Shown here in pieces: positions 36,060-44,776 of a DNA stretch of 64,000 nt (within the stretch, counting starts at the first letter, position 1; each line of letters begins with the position of its first letter). Both the position numbers and the translations under genes were made by a program. The notes under the pieces are model-generated. The model made no database searches and was not told the DNA's origin. It saw nothing but the letters and a program-made list of their open reading frames with translations. This DNA is from Emticicia sp. BO119 (lineage in GTDB: Bacteria; Bacteroidota; Bacteroidia; Cytophagales; Spirosomataceae): contig NZ_JACETV010000002.1 of NCBI RefSeq assembly GCF_013912375.1, forward strand, positions 372,001 through 436,000. Direction: 5' to 3'.

Positions 36060-37367
36060 ATGCAAGACCAGACACCTATCGGGGTAACGAATTGGCGAGA
36101 TTCACAGCAATTATTTTCAATCAAGGACAACGACCGGTTTTCCCATATCTATGCAGTCGGGAAGACAGGTGTAGGAAAATCTACCTTGTTATTAAATATG
36201 GCAAAAGCCGATATAGAACAAGGAAAAGGTGTTTGTGTCATTGATCCTCATGGAGATTTGGTAGAAAAACTATTAGCGTGTATCCCACAACAGCGAATGG
36301 AAGAGGTTATGTATTTTAATCCGATTGATACAGCACACCCGATCGGATTTAATCCACTTAAATCTATCTCACCACATCTTCACACACTCGTTGCTTCAGG
36401 ATTGATTACTACTTTTAAGAAAATTTGGGCTGAATCTTGGGGCGTACGTCTAGAATATATACTTCGATTCTCCATTTTAACTTTGCTCGAATACCCACAG
36501 GCAACCTTACTTGACATTCAACCACTTTTAACAAATCCTGCATTCAGAGCGTATGTATTAGGCTTTGTGAAGAACCACGCCACTCGCAATTTCTGGTATA
36601 ATGAATTCAATACCTATACTCCCTCGCATCGGATGGAAGCTATCGCTCCTATCCTGAATAAGGTAGGTGTTTTCCATTCAAGCACCATTCTTTGTAAAAT
36701 TTTTGGCCAGCAAAAACAACGTTTTCGCATCGGGCATATCATGGATACGCATAAAGTCTTATTGATTAACTTATCAAAAGGAGTAATAGGAGAAGATATC
36801 TCCTCATTATTGGGCTGTATGTTTATTACCACCATTCAATTAGCTACACTCCATCGGGCCTCTCAACCAGCAGAAAAACGAACGCCCTTTTATTTATACG
36901 TGGATGAAATGCATTCATTTATTTCTTTGTCTTTTCTTGATATGTTAGCTGAAGCACGTAAATACAAATTAGGGATATTCTTGACTCATCAATACATAGA
37001 GCAATTGCCTGAAAACATAGCTAAAGCAATATTGGGTAATGTAGGAACGCTTATGGCATTCCGTGTAGGGGCAACTGATGCAGGATATCTCGAAAAAGAA
37101 TTTTCTCCGGTCTTTTTAAAAGAAGACCTGATTAATCTCCCTGGACATAGTATGTATTTAAAGTTAATGATTGATGGAACAAGTTCTTCACCCTTTAGTG
37201 CGATCACTATACCTTTTAAATCACCCACAGAGTCATTCAGGGAGGTGATCATAGAACGCTCTCGACAGAAGTATGGTAGCAAAGACTTTGTAAGGGATAG
37301 AAAACCCTTTAATAGCCCCAAAGCATGCTTACCTAAAACTACAAATCTCCCGTTCTTACCATTTTAA
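36060..37367 (+). CDS. VirD4/HerA-like conjugal-transfer ATPase
   Basis: A 435-aa ATPase: Walker A AVGKTGVGKSTLLLNM near residue 36, VCVIDPHGDLVEKL, Walker B PFYLYVDEMHSFI near 285 and IFLTHQYIEQLP. It is homologous to the ATPase core at 20652 but lacks that protein's N-terminal region and nuclease-like tail. The divergent arrangement with the recombinase suggests a single mobile unit. It may pump DNA during transfer or excision, which is inference. Confidence 0.85.
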   Translation: MQDQTPIGVTNWRDSQQLFSIKDNDRFSHIYAVGKTGVGKSTLLLNMAKADIEQGKGVCVIDPHGDLVEKLLACIPQQRMEEVMYFNPIDTAHPIGFNPLKSISPHLHTLVASGLITTFKKIWAESWGVRLEYILRFSILTLLEYPQATLLDIQPLLTNPAFRAYVLGFVKNHATRNFWYNEFNTYTPSHRMEAIAPILNKVGVFHSSTILCKIFGQQKQRFRIGHIMDTHKVLLINLSKGVIGEDISSLLGCMFITTIQLATLHRASQPAEKRTPFYLYVDEMHSFISLSFLDMLAEARKYKLGIFLTHQYIEQLPENIAKAILGNVGTLMAFRVGATDAGYLEKEFSPVFLKEDLINLPGHSMYLKLMIDGTSSSPFSAITIPFKSPTESFREVIIERSRQKYGSKDFVRDRKPFNSPKACLPKTTNLPFLPF

Positions 37368-37404
37368 CCGCTGGTTTCTACAATAGCTGTATGACAAATA
37401 TCTC

Positions 37405-37976
37405 AGGGAAGTTAAAAATTCTATAGACTATTATGGAGGTAAACAACATATCCTCCTGGAACCTTCCCCTCATACCCCCATAAAATCAATAGGGAATTAT
37501 TTTTGAGTAATATTCCGTATTTTTTGCCAAAGAGCTAGCCAGGATTGAAGCGATTAATGATATCAGGCAATTTCTTATCAATTTTTATAAAGTTGCTAAG
37601 CTCAATCCTAAAAACTACGACGATACCTGAAGTAACACTTTATTCAGAAGAGGAATATAAAAAAGTAAACCGTATTTATCTCAATCCTCATCCGGACAAT
37701 TACAGTGACTTACTAAAAGCATGGGCCGTTTTTGTTTTAAGTAAACAGTCGTATTTAAATACATTTGTTAGTGGATGGAAATATAATAAAAATCGAAATA
37801 GGGGAATTGCCTTGGGCACCAAAAAAGCAATTCCTACCACTACGTTTAGTAAACGCTTAGATTATGCCCAGATATTTTGTCTGGATGCCATAAGAATATG
37901 ACAGAATATGGATAATCCAACAGCGTTTCATTTCGGGTCTAATCTATGCTACACGTCAATGCAAAAATCTACTTAA
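37405..37976 (+). pseudogene. D12-class DNA adenine methylase, decayed
   Basis: In three frames the region spells the Dam/D12 methylase motifs: DYYGGKQHILLEPSPH at the start, SVFFAKELARIEAINDIRQF after a stop, NFYKVAKLNPK, then TTIPEVTLYSEEEYKKVNRI and DNYSDLLKAWAVFVLSKQS, and DNPTAFHF before the position of the catalytic DPPY, which is lost. At least two frameshifts and two in-frame stops (one before NMDNPTA) are present. The gene is dead, but it marks a methylase once carried on this element. Confidence 0.8.
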
Positions 37977-38068
37977 AACATGCGAAAATCTGACAGGTAA
38001 ATTTTACTTACTATGTATCCAAGTGAGATACTAAGTAACTTACTTTGCCTGAGAAGTGGTGATAATCG

Positions 38069-38089
38069 GCAAATTACCCTCTCTTATCC
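38069..38089 (+). promoter_or_regulatory. Shared upstream motif copy 8
   Basis: GCAAATTACCCTCTCTTATCC, about 70 nt before the RadC-like gene. Confidence 0.55.
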
Positions 38090-38157
38090 ATCACAATGTT
38101 ACTAATTAATATAGAGTCAGGAGTTATTTATCACCCTTCATTCAATCACAGTAAGCT

Positions 38158-38625
38158 ATGCAAATAGAAAATGTATTTTCCCAAAAGAAGGTAGCTGAAA
38201 TTGAACTCAGTTACACACCACATCTTAAACCCTCAGAGTTGCCGAAGGTACAAGATTCTGAATATGCCTATTCCTTATTTCTTCATACATGGGATAAGAA
38301 CAAGCTTGAATTTATTGAACAATTCAGAGCCGTGTTTTTGACCAGGGCAAATAGAGTATTGGGTATCTGTACCCTTTCAACGGGCGGAACAAATAGTACA
38401 GTCATTGATATAAAGGTATTATTTGCAGCAGCAATTAAATCGAATGCAAGTGCGATGATTATTGCCCATAATCATCCCTCAGGTAATTTACAAGCAAGTG
38501 AAAGTGATATAATTCTCACTAAACGAATTGATGAGGTAGGGCAGTTACTCGGTATTATTTTATTAGATCATCTCATTATTACGGCTGACGGGTATTTTTC
38601 CTTAAAAGATCAAGGAGCATTTTAG
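38158..38625 (+). CDS. RadC-like JAB-domain protein
   Basis: A 155-aa protein with the RadC/MPN+ metal site: IIAHNHPSGNLQASESD near 100-116 (H-x-H...D) and LDHLIITADGYFSLKDQG at the end. RadC-like proteins are common cargo of Bacteroidota mobile elements. It lacks the N-terminal helix-hairpin-helix of chromosomal RadC. A terminator-like hairpin overlaps the end of the gene. Function in the element is unknown. Confidence 0.9.
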   Translation: MQIENVFSQKKVAEIELSYTPHLKPSELPKVQDSEYAYSLFLHTWDKNKLEFIEQFRAVFLTRANRVLGICTLSTGGTNSTVIDIKVLFAAAIKSNASAMIIAHNHPSGNLQASESDIILTKRIDEVGQLLGIILLDHLIITADGYFSLKDQGAF

Positions 38626-38635
38626 CTCCTTTGTT
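38612..38635 (+). terminator. Terminator after the RadC-like gene
   Basis: AAGGAGC...GCTCCTT forms a 7-bp stem followed by TTGTTTTT. It overlaps the last codons. Confidence 0.65.
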
Positions 38636-38712
38636 TTTACTTGTAGAAAATCTGTTTTATCATTACTTTACTATTCCTTAGAAAATACTTGTCCACAAAA
38701 TTTGTTCAAATA

Positions 38713-38730
38713 GCAAATTCCCCTCTCTTA
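38713..38730 (+). promoter_or_regulatory. Shared upstream motif copy 9
   Basis: GCAAATTCCCCTCTCTTA, 32 nt before the XRE start codon. Best match to the consensus. Confidence 0.6.
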
Positions 38731-38762
38731 TGTCTATGAGTTGAATTGATTACACTCTTTTT

Positions 38763-39044
38763 ATGGAATATAGTCGTTTTCCAAACAGATTAAAAGTATA
38801 TAGAATGGGTGTTTGTTTATCACAGAAACAAGTAGCGAAAGTGCTAGGCTTACCCAATACCAGCAAACTCTCCCGATGGGAGCATGGGTATGGGTATCCA
38901 AGTATCGAGCACTTATTTTACTTGTGTTTGCTATACAAAACCATTCCTCAATCAATTTATACGGACTTATGGCAAAATATCTCAAAAGATTTTTTCATAA
39001 GAGAGAACAATCTGTTAGCTCAGCATGAGCCATTTACTATTTAA
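38763..39044 (+). CDS. XRE-family HTH protein
   Basis: A 93-aa helix-turn-helix protein starting MEYSRFPNRLKVYRMGVCLS, then QKQVAKVLGLPNTSKLSRWE, with a helical C-terminus. The same fold occurs at 32352, 32743 and 27386, but this copy is more diverged and on the plus strand. It is a candidate regulator of the shared motif. Confidence 0.82.
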   Translation: MEYSRFPNRLKVYRMGVCLSQKQVAKVLGLPNTSKLSRWEHGYGYPSIEHLFYLCLLYKTIPQSIYTDLWQNISKDFFIRENNLLAQHEPFTI

Positions 39045-39096
39045 TATAAAACTATCTATGTGCATGCTCTCATAGTGCCATTTTGGCATCACAACT

Positions 39097-39125
39097 AAAA
39101 AGAACAGGTCATGACTGTTCTTTTT
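39097..39125. terminator. Bidirectional terminator
   Basis: AAAAAGAACAG and CTGTTCTTTTT form a perfect 11-bp stem around GTCATGA. The T-run on the plus strand would end the XRE transcript. Confidence 0.8.
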
Positions 39126-39195
39126 ATGTGGACTATATTTGAGTTTCAACTGGCTATTTTGAAGATGCCTTTTAGGCTGGGTGAATACCTATATA

Positions 39196-39257
39196 ACGTT
39201 ACGCTTATTTTATTCTAAAATAAAACGTTACTCAAATTTTCCACAAGTTTATCCACA
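39196..39257. promoter_or_regulatory. Repeats with DnaA-box-like sites
   Basis: ACGTTAC occurs as a direct repeat (39196-39202, 39225-39231) flanking a TTATTTTA/TAAAATAA inverted repeat. TTTTCCACA (39237-39245) and TTATCCACA (39249-39257) follow; the latter equals the consensus DnaA box. A related TTGTCCACA lies at 38689 and a TTTTCCACA on the minus strand at 33917. It could be a replication or control region. Confidence 0.5.
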
Positions 39258-39286
39258 TAATCCTCTTTATATCAGCTCTTTAATGT

Positions 39287-39523
39287 ATGAATAAAATAGA
39301 AACCAAAGAGGTTCGCCTGGCTATTGAGATTGCCGAAAAACTCAATGACCTAAAATCACTTGCACAGTTTATCGGGATGTGCCAGAAATACAAAGAATCG
39401 TTCCTGAAAGATATTCTCAAAAAGGTCGTAGAAACTCCACAGCACAAAATCAGAAAAACACGTGGGGCATTGTTTACCTATCTGGTACGCCTGCATGCAG
39501 ACAAAGACAATTATCGGTCTTAG
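39287..39523 (+). CDS. Small hypothetical protein
   Basis: A 78-aa, Lys/Glu-rich protein (MNKIETKEVRLAIEIAEKLN...) with a basic C-terminus. It has no family I can name. It directly precedes the RuvC-like candidate, ending 1 nt before its ATG, so the two are probably coexpressed. It lies about 30 nt after the DnaA-box-like sites. Confidence 0.6.
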   Translation: MNKIETKEVRLAIEIAEKLNDLKSLAQFIGMCQKYKESFLKDILKKVVETPQHKIRKTRGALFTYLVRLHADKDNYRS

Positions 39524-39524
39524 T

Positions 39525-39992
39525 ATGAATACTCGCATGGTGGCCTTTGCTATCTTACGAGGAACATTTCTTGAGCACTACCAGATATCATTGCACAAAG
39601 GCGTTTTTAATTCTGAAAAGAACGACCGTATCCTGAAACGTCTTCAAAAATTAACCAAAACCTATGCTATTACTGATGTAGCCTTATTATTACCTTATGA
39701 AAACCATTCTACCAACCACATTAAAAGCCTTTTGGAATCGATTACGACCTACTTTAAAAAACACAACCTCCCGATTTGTACCTACTATTCGGAAGTATTA
39801 CAGGTTATTTGTGAAGAAGGACAGCCAAAAACTAAAAAAACAATAATGGAGTCCATAAGCAGAATCTATCCGCAGCTACAACGGCTGTATCACAAGGAAA
39901 TGCAGAATAAGAACAAATATTATGTGCGCCTCTTTGAAGCAATTGGACTGGCTCATATTCATTCACAATCCCGAAATAAAGCGGATGACTGA
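39525..39992 (+). CDS. Possible RuvC/RNase H-fold protein
   Basis: A 155-aa protein starting MNTRMVAFAILRGTFLEHYQ; this ATG is preferred over earlier ones because the previous gene ends just before it. A first strand of hydrophobic residues, a later strand (TDVALLLPYENHS) and a C-terminal helix (YYVRLFEAIGLAHIHSQS) fit the RNase H fold of RuvC-like resolvases, but no clear acidic active-site Asp is seen in the first strand. Identification is weak. Confidence 0.4.
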   Translation: MNTRMVAFAILRGTFLEHYQISLHKGVFNSEKNDRILKRLQKLTKTYAITDVALLLPYENHSTNHIKSLLESITTYFKKHNLPICTYYSEVLQVICEEGQPKTKKTIMESISRIYPQLQRLYHKEMQNKNKYYVRLFEAIGLAHIHSQSRNKADD

Positions 39993-39993
39993 G

Positions 39994-40020
39994 AAAGACA
40001 GGGAGGAAATCCCTGTCTTT
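39994..40020. terminator. Terminator-like hairpin
   Basis: AAAGACAGGG and CCCTGTCTTT form a perfect 10-bp stem around AGGAAAT, 2 nt after the preceding stop. Confidence 0.65.
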
Positions 40021-40148
40021 GTTGATAAATACAATGGCTTGGGATTTGGCTGTTCTTACAACCATCGGTTTGCTAAGACTAGATTTGGTCAAAGAACTTC
40101 AAAGCAAAAAATAACCTATTGCGAATAAAGTAGTGAACCCATTTTAAA

Positions 40149-40180
40149 CAAAGATACCCCTAAACTTAGGGGTATCTTTG
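40149..40180. terminator. Bidirectional terminator-like hairpin
   Basis: CAAAGATACCCCTAA and TTAGGGGTATCTTTG form a perfect 15-bp inverted repeat with a 2-nt spacer. Confidence 0.75.
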
Positions 40181-40642
40181 TCATGTTTTACCAAATCTTA
40201 TTAAGACCAATTAGTATATATACGTAAAATAAATATCATGCCAGATACTTATTCTTCGTTACTTTTCTTTTCTAATAAAATATACACCAGATAGTCTTTT
40301 TGCCTTCAATCTTGAATGTTTTATACTAATTATTAGAAGTTTTAACATATAAGATTATAGTAATTAAAGAGAATGAAATTAAAAAAGAAAATAATTAGAG
40401 GTTAAGAATGCCTAATTAGAAGAAGAACTTATAATATAGGGGCTGATTATGATAGTCAATTTTTTATTGTTAACTGTGAAAAGTAGCTTTTATCTTATAG
40501 GTTTGATGACTTCTTAAAAATAATTTGCTTTTCATCCTAATCGTTTATTTTTTTGTAATTCAATTATAGTTATTTATTCTTTTATTATAAGTCATGCTTG
40601 CTACGCTTCCATGAGAGTAGCGTACATAGATCAGCTAATTAA
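40181..40642. other. Non-coding AT-rich gap
   Basis: I see no gene here; the sequence is AT-rich with no clear hairpin beyond the one at its left end. Confidence 0.4.
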
Positions 40643-40864
40643 ATGCATATGGAAATGGAATTAATTTTTGCAACTATATACTTCTCCATTGGGTTTCTAT
40701 TCGCTCTTGTTTGCACTGGGATTTATCTAATTGTCCCACCTAACAGGGTGAATTATACTATTCAGAAAAGTGTATCCTTAACCGTTTTATTAATAGTGGT
40801 AGGGATGGTTCTTTTCTGGCCCATTCTCTTTTCAATAGTTCTTAAAGGGAAAGAAAAATTCTAG
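40643..40864 (+). CDS. Small membrane protein
   Basis: A 73-aa protein with two hydrophobic segments (TIYFSIGFLFALVCTGIYLIV, wait segment about residues 11-31, and residues about 46-66) and a basic tail (KGKEKF). No family recognised. The start may be the Met at residue 3 or 5 instead. Two-helix membrane proteins of this kind occur as toxins, holins or accessory subunits, but nothing here decides. Confidence 0.5.
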   Translation: MHMEMELIFATIYFSIGFLFALVCTGIYLIVPPNRVNYTIQKSVSLTVLLIVVGMVLFWPILFSIVLKGKEKF

Positions 40865-41572
40865 ATGTCATTTATTAGAAGTAACTCGGTTTGGAGTAAC
40901 CCAGCTAAATAATTGAGTAACATTTACATTCAATTGTGATTGCATCGGAATTAATAAAATAGCGTCTATCACAAAAATACGCGCCATCCGGAATTTTGGG
41001 ATGACTAGGCTTTTGACTGATTTAATCTTTAGATTTCTAGAGAAAGAATGCAAGCAATTTGGTGTATTTCTAATGAAACTCTAATCGTAGAAAAAATAAG
41101 TTCCAAATGGTAGGGTAATTCTTTTCGTACAACTAGCATCAAACCGAATCAAGACCCTTAATGATTGTTCCCAAAGGTTGTATTCTTTTATTAAGAAAAA
41201 TAAGGCCGAAATCCCAAACACCCTTACCCTAATTACAATCTGCCTAAATTTTATCAGACAGGACTGCTCTTTTAGCTACTTTTTGAATGAAGGGTACAGT
41301 TCCTCTATGCGAATCTGAGAAATGTGATTATAATAAAATGTTCACCATTGACTGTTTACTTGTCAAAATCCTTACCTATATTGCCTTCGGATTGATTATC
41401 CGTTCGTTATAAATTTTAAAAGATATATGTTGTTGTTTGCTTAGAAGAATTGCAGGCATAATTAGTTATAAGGATTACGATTAGGTATTAGGTAAGCATT
41501 GGAAATATCTGATGCACTAGAATATAGGCTTTAAATGTTGGCCTTATTCGCAGAGTTATTCCACCAATCTTT

Positions 41573-41590
41573 GCAAATTTCCTCTCTTTC
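41573..41590 (+). promoter_or_regulatory. Shared upstream motif copy 10
   Basis: GCAAATTTCCTCTCTTTC. Only a 17-codon ORF follows, so it may drive a non-coding transcript that ends at the hairpin near 41.9 kb. Confidence 0.5.
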
Positions 41591-41888
41591 ACCATGATTT
41601 CAGTTTGGTTTTTTTGCGCTTTGAAATTAATCAGATGCTTTTTATAGTCTATACGCTGTAACTTAAGTTAGTTGATGAGTATACCGGGCAATTGTGCAGA
41701 CTTCGATTTTTATCTCCAATAAAAAATAAATAGTCCGTTTAATAATTTTTTTGTTAATTCTTCGATTCTATTCTATTTTTGTTATTTAAATACACAATAC
41801 ATTTGGAAAGTCGCAGTTTTTTATTTTAGTTATAAATCAGAAGAGAAACTTCATAATATGATTGCTTTAGTGGGATAAAGCGTTAAAT

Positions 41889-41919
41889 AGCAGGGCAGAA
41901 ATTGCGCTGCTTATTTTTT
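41889..41919 (+). terminator. Terminator-like hairpin A
   Basis: AGCAG...CTGCT short stem followed by TTATTTTTT. A TATTTTTG -7-like element with a TTG 20 nt upstream lies near 41775, about 110 nt before. Confidence 0.5.
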
Positions 41920-42023
41920 ATATAAACTTTTGATTCGAACTGCCTTTCTTATAATTCTCACAACAAGTATCTCCAGTAAGATAAGCAAGCAGAAGAGTAT
42001 ATTGGTAGATTTTAGACCAATGC

Positions 42024-42263
42024 CTATAGTTGTTGTTGCGTTAATATTCGCCACTTTAAATAAAAGAATTTACGCTTTAAGGCTTCATATCCCTTTACTT
42101 CTTTTCCTTCTTGGGTGTGTAAAATAATTTGCGCATGGATCATCTCTAATCCTGTGTTGATTTCCTGGAGATGTTCTTGCAAATGGATACCATTCTCAAT
42201 GTCTTCAATGGTTTTCCGGTAAATGTAATGTACAGTTTGAACGAGTGTATAATCGATTGGCAT
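42024..42263 (-). CDS. Small hypothetical protein
   Basis: A 79-aa, charged helical protein (MPIDYTLVQTVHYIYRKTIE, ending LKWRILTQQQL). No family recognised. It is the only convincing small ORF on the minus strand here and has a Glu/His/Gln-rich coiled-coil-like look. Support is moderate: length and amino-acid balance only. Confidence 0.45.
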   Translation of the reverse strand: MPIDYTLVQTVHYIYRKTIEDIENGIHLQEHLQEINTGLEMIHAQIILHTQEGKEVKGYEALKRKFFYLKWRILTQQQL

Positions 42264-43140
42264 AAGATATCCTGATTCAATCTATTAATTTCTCAATAAA
42301 ATCTTTATTCCTTATTTCATCAATAATAATGCTATTTTCTCTGCAGATGCTTAAATTAATTTCTGAACTAAAGATATTTGTCGGAGTTTATTATGCTAAG
42401 TGTATGGCTTTAGTTGTATACTCAAAATAGTTATCTACACCCATACATAGTTTACCTTCTTGTTGCAACTTCTTATAAAATGTATTTACTGAGCAACTTA
42501 ATATTTTAATGTGTGCAATAATCAAATACTATACCAGAACCTTATTCGTCTTTGGCAATGAGCAGATATTTTTCTAATGAAGACATAAATATATTTGTCT
42601 CATTGAAAAACTTGAATACCCTTATTCAAGATCTTGTTTTTAATTATAATTCTACTGTATTTATGAGATGATGATTAAAAAACTTTGGAAATGTCCAAAA
42701 ACTCTACCATAACAATAGCGCTGTTTCTAAACCCCATCGCCTGCTTAGCTGCAATTTAACTTAACATGAGGTTCTTAGGCAGGCCTAATACACATATTCA
42801 TACTGAATCGAATTGTCAAAGTAACTGCTTTTTACCACCAGAGATTACACAGTAGTCTGCTTTATGGGTATATGAGACGTAATTGCAGAATTCTTTCCCT
42901 ATTGTGTTTTTTAAAGTTCCTATGTGTGGACTGCAACAAAAGAGTCAATTATAAAGATAAAAAGAAATGACTTAACTATTTAAAGAATTATTAAGGAATA
43001 TGACCGTATAATAAATTTCTTTAATTTATTTAACGGATTTGTTATACTTTTAGTCATAGGAATTGAATAATTCTCTTATTTTAGGTGTAAGGTAACATAT
43101 TGTTTAGTATGTGAAAGTTTTAGAAACTTTCATGACCCGG

Positions 43141-43174
43141 ATAAACAGGACAAAGTATCGTCCTGTTTATTTTT
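43141..43174 (+). terminator. Terminator-like hairpin B
   Basis: ATAAACAGGAC and GTCCTGTTTAT form an 11-bp stem around AAAGTATC, followed by TTTT. Confidence 0.75.
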
Positions 43175-43279
43175 ATGAACCGAATAATAATTTTTTATTT
43201 TAATCCTCAATGATTCTTTTTAATTTTACTCTCATGCTTAAACCGGGTTAGTTTAACGCAGTTAATGGGTAATAAAAAT

Positions 43280-43302
43280 GCAGGATCATGTCCTGCGTTT
43301 TT
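43280..43302 (+). terminator. Terminator-like hairpin C
   Basis: GCAGGA TCATG TCCTGC followed by GTTTTTT. Confidence 0.75.
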
Positions 43303-43392
43303 TATTTTAAGTCCTATAAATAAGTTCATTACTCTATAGTCATAAAACTAGCAAGTTTTTTTAGTCACAAAGCAAAAGTTGTTTTGAAATAG

Positions 43393-43421
43393 GAGCTATC
43401 CACTGGATAGCTCATTATTTT
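43393..43421 (+). terminator. Terminator-like hairpin D
   Basis: GAGCTATCC ACT GGATAGCTC followed by ATTATTTTT. Confidence 0.75.
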
Positions 43422-43992
43422 TAATGCGTCTGTCAATCATATTTTGAGATACATTATTAAGTTCTTTTTAGTTTTTCAGATTGGGTTAGCCAAAGAATAC
43501 GTAATTAATCAGGAAATGAGAGAAATAAGTAGGGATAGAAAAAGAAGATAAAGGTAGGAAATCCCCTAGGGATATTTTGGCAAATAAATGTACAGGCTAT
43601 TTAAGTTCATCCATGCTATGGAAGAATCATTTACCAGCAATTGAAATGGGATAGTAGATTGGCCGATAATTACGCAAATGATAGCAGTTTATGTAAGTTA
43701 ACTGCTGACAACAGATTAACGCATCGGAATTTAAATCATGTGATGAATGGCCGGAAAGCAGATATTGGCAAAGATAATCGTTTTTGAAGAGGACGCTTTC
43801 AAAAGCTTTTAGGTGTATTAACTATACCGATAAAGCTTAAATGGGGAATAGACAAAATACCGATTATCCGTATTTCAATAGCGTACAGAAACCATTATTA
43901 AGGCATACTAACAGTTGACAAAACATCTGTTTCACTGAGGGACTAGTGCATTTTGATGCAGAAAAATAAGGATTATTCTAAAACATACTTCT

Positions 43993-44502
43993 ATGATCAA
44001 TTTAAAAGGTACCGATAAAAAGGAAGTTTTTAGTCAGGTAAGGATATTTATCCAAGAGAAAGGCTTCACCATTGCCAATGACGATGATTCTCGTCCATGG
44101 GGTGGATTTTTAGTGATTGATGAATCTCAGTCCTCTCAATTCATTGAAACTTTCTTTCCACAATTTTCAGTGAATGATTTTGCAGGATTTGAGAAGTTAA
44201 GCCCCAAAGTTTTATTAGTTGCGCCAAATTCACGCCTTTCCTGGCAATATCATTTCCGCCGTTCTGAAATCTGGACAGTCATTGGTGGAAATGCAGCTAT
44301 TGTCAGAAGCGAAACTGATGCACAAACATCTCAGAAAAATCTGCCCTTAGGTGCTACCGCTAGCCTTAAGCAGGGCGAACGCCACCGATTAGTAGGCGTA
44401 AATGAGTGGGGGATTATTGCCGAAATCTGGCAGCACACCGATGCCGGAAATCCTTCAGATGAAGATGATATTGTAAGGGTGCAAGATGATTTTGGTCGGT
44501 AA
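43993..44502 (+). CDS. Cupin protein of the mannose-6-phosphate isomerase type
   Basis: A 169-aa cupin. RPWGGFLVID near 34, LSWQYHFRRSEIWTVIGGNA at about 92-110 and LKQGERHRLVGV near 127 match the C-terminal cupin domain of type II phosphomannose isomerases. Metal-binding His and Glu are present (YHFRRSE, GERHR). The enzyme may act on sugar phosphates or bind a sugar; no transferase domain is attached. It is the first chromosomal-looking gene after the mobile block. Confidence 0.85.
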   Translation: MINLKGTDKKEVFSQVRIFIQEKGFTIANDDDSRPWGGFLVIDESQSSQFIETFFPQFSVNDFAGFEKLSPKVLLVAPNSRLSWQYHFRRSEIWTVIGGNAAIVRSETDAQTSQKNLPLGATASLKQGERHRLVGVNEWGIIAEIWQHTDAGNPSDEDDIVRVQDDFGR

Positions 44503-44776
44503 TTAAAATAAAATTTGTTCAGGCCTTGTGGAAGCGCGCACCTAAGCATGCACTTCTACAATGTTTGAACTTTTATTTCCGACTTAGCTGATATGAGTAA
44601 TAGAAAAGGAGGGGGTCTTCCTAAATAACCCTCTTTACTTTTAGCTCTATCTTTTCTATTCCCAATAGATTACTTTTAATCAAATTAATTGAGAGTAGAC
44701 TGTTAGGAATGATTATCAAATATGGATTCTTTACCAGCAATAGGAGTAAAATAAGAATTTTAAAAGTTTTTTGATT
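44503..44776. other. Non-coding gap
   Basis: No gene seen. A weak complementary pair (AAAGGAGGG and CCCTCTTT, 44607-44637) may form an imperfect terminator for the cupin gene. Confidence 0.35.

Larger units (their letters stand above)
40865..42023. other. Gene-poor region
   Basis: No supported gene. It contains a motif copy at 41573 and a terminator-like hairpin at 41889-41919. The rest is unstructured AT-rich sequence. Confidence 0.4.
42264..43992. other. Gene-poor region with terminator-like hairpins
   Basis: No supported ORF across 1.7 kb. It contains three strong hairpins at about 43141, 43280 and 43393, each followed by a T-run, spaced about 110-140 nt apart, resembling a string of small transcription units. 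Confidence 0.5.

Noticed and set aside
39985-40128. 48-codon ORF starting inside the end of the RuvC-like gene
   Set aside because: Its first codons run through a perfect terminator stem and it has no recognisable family.
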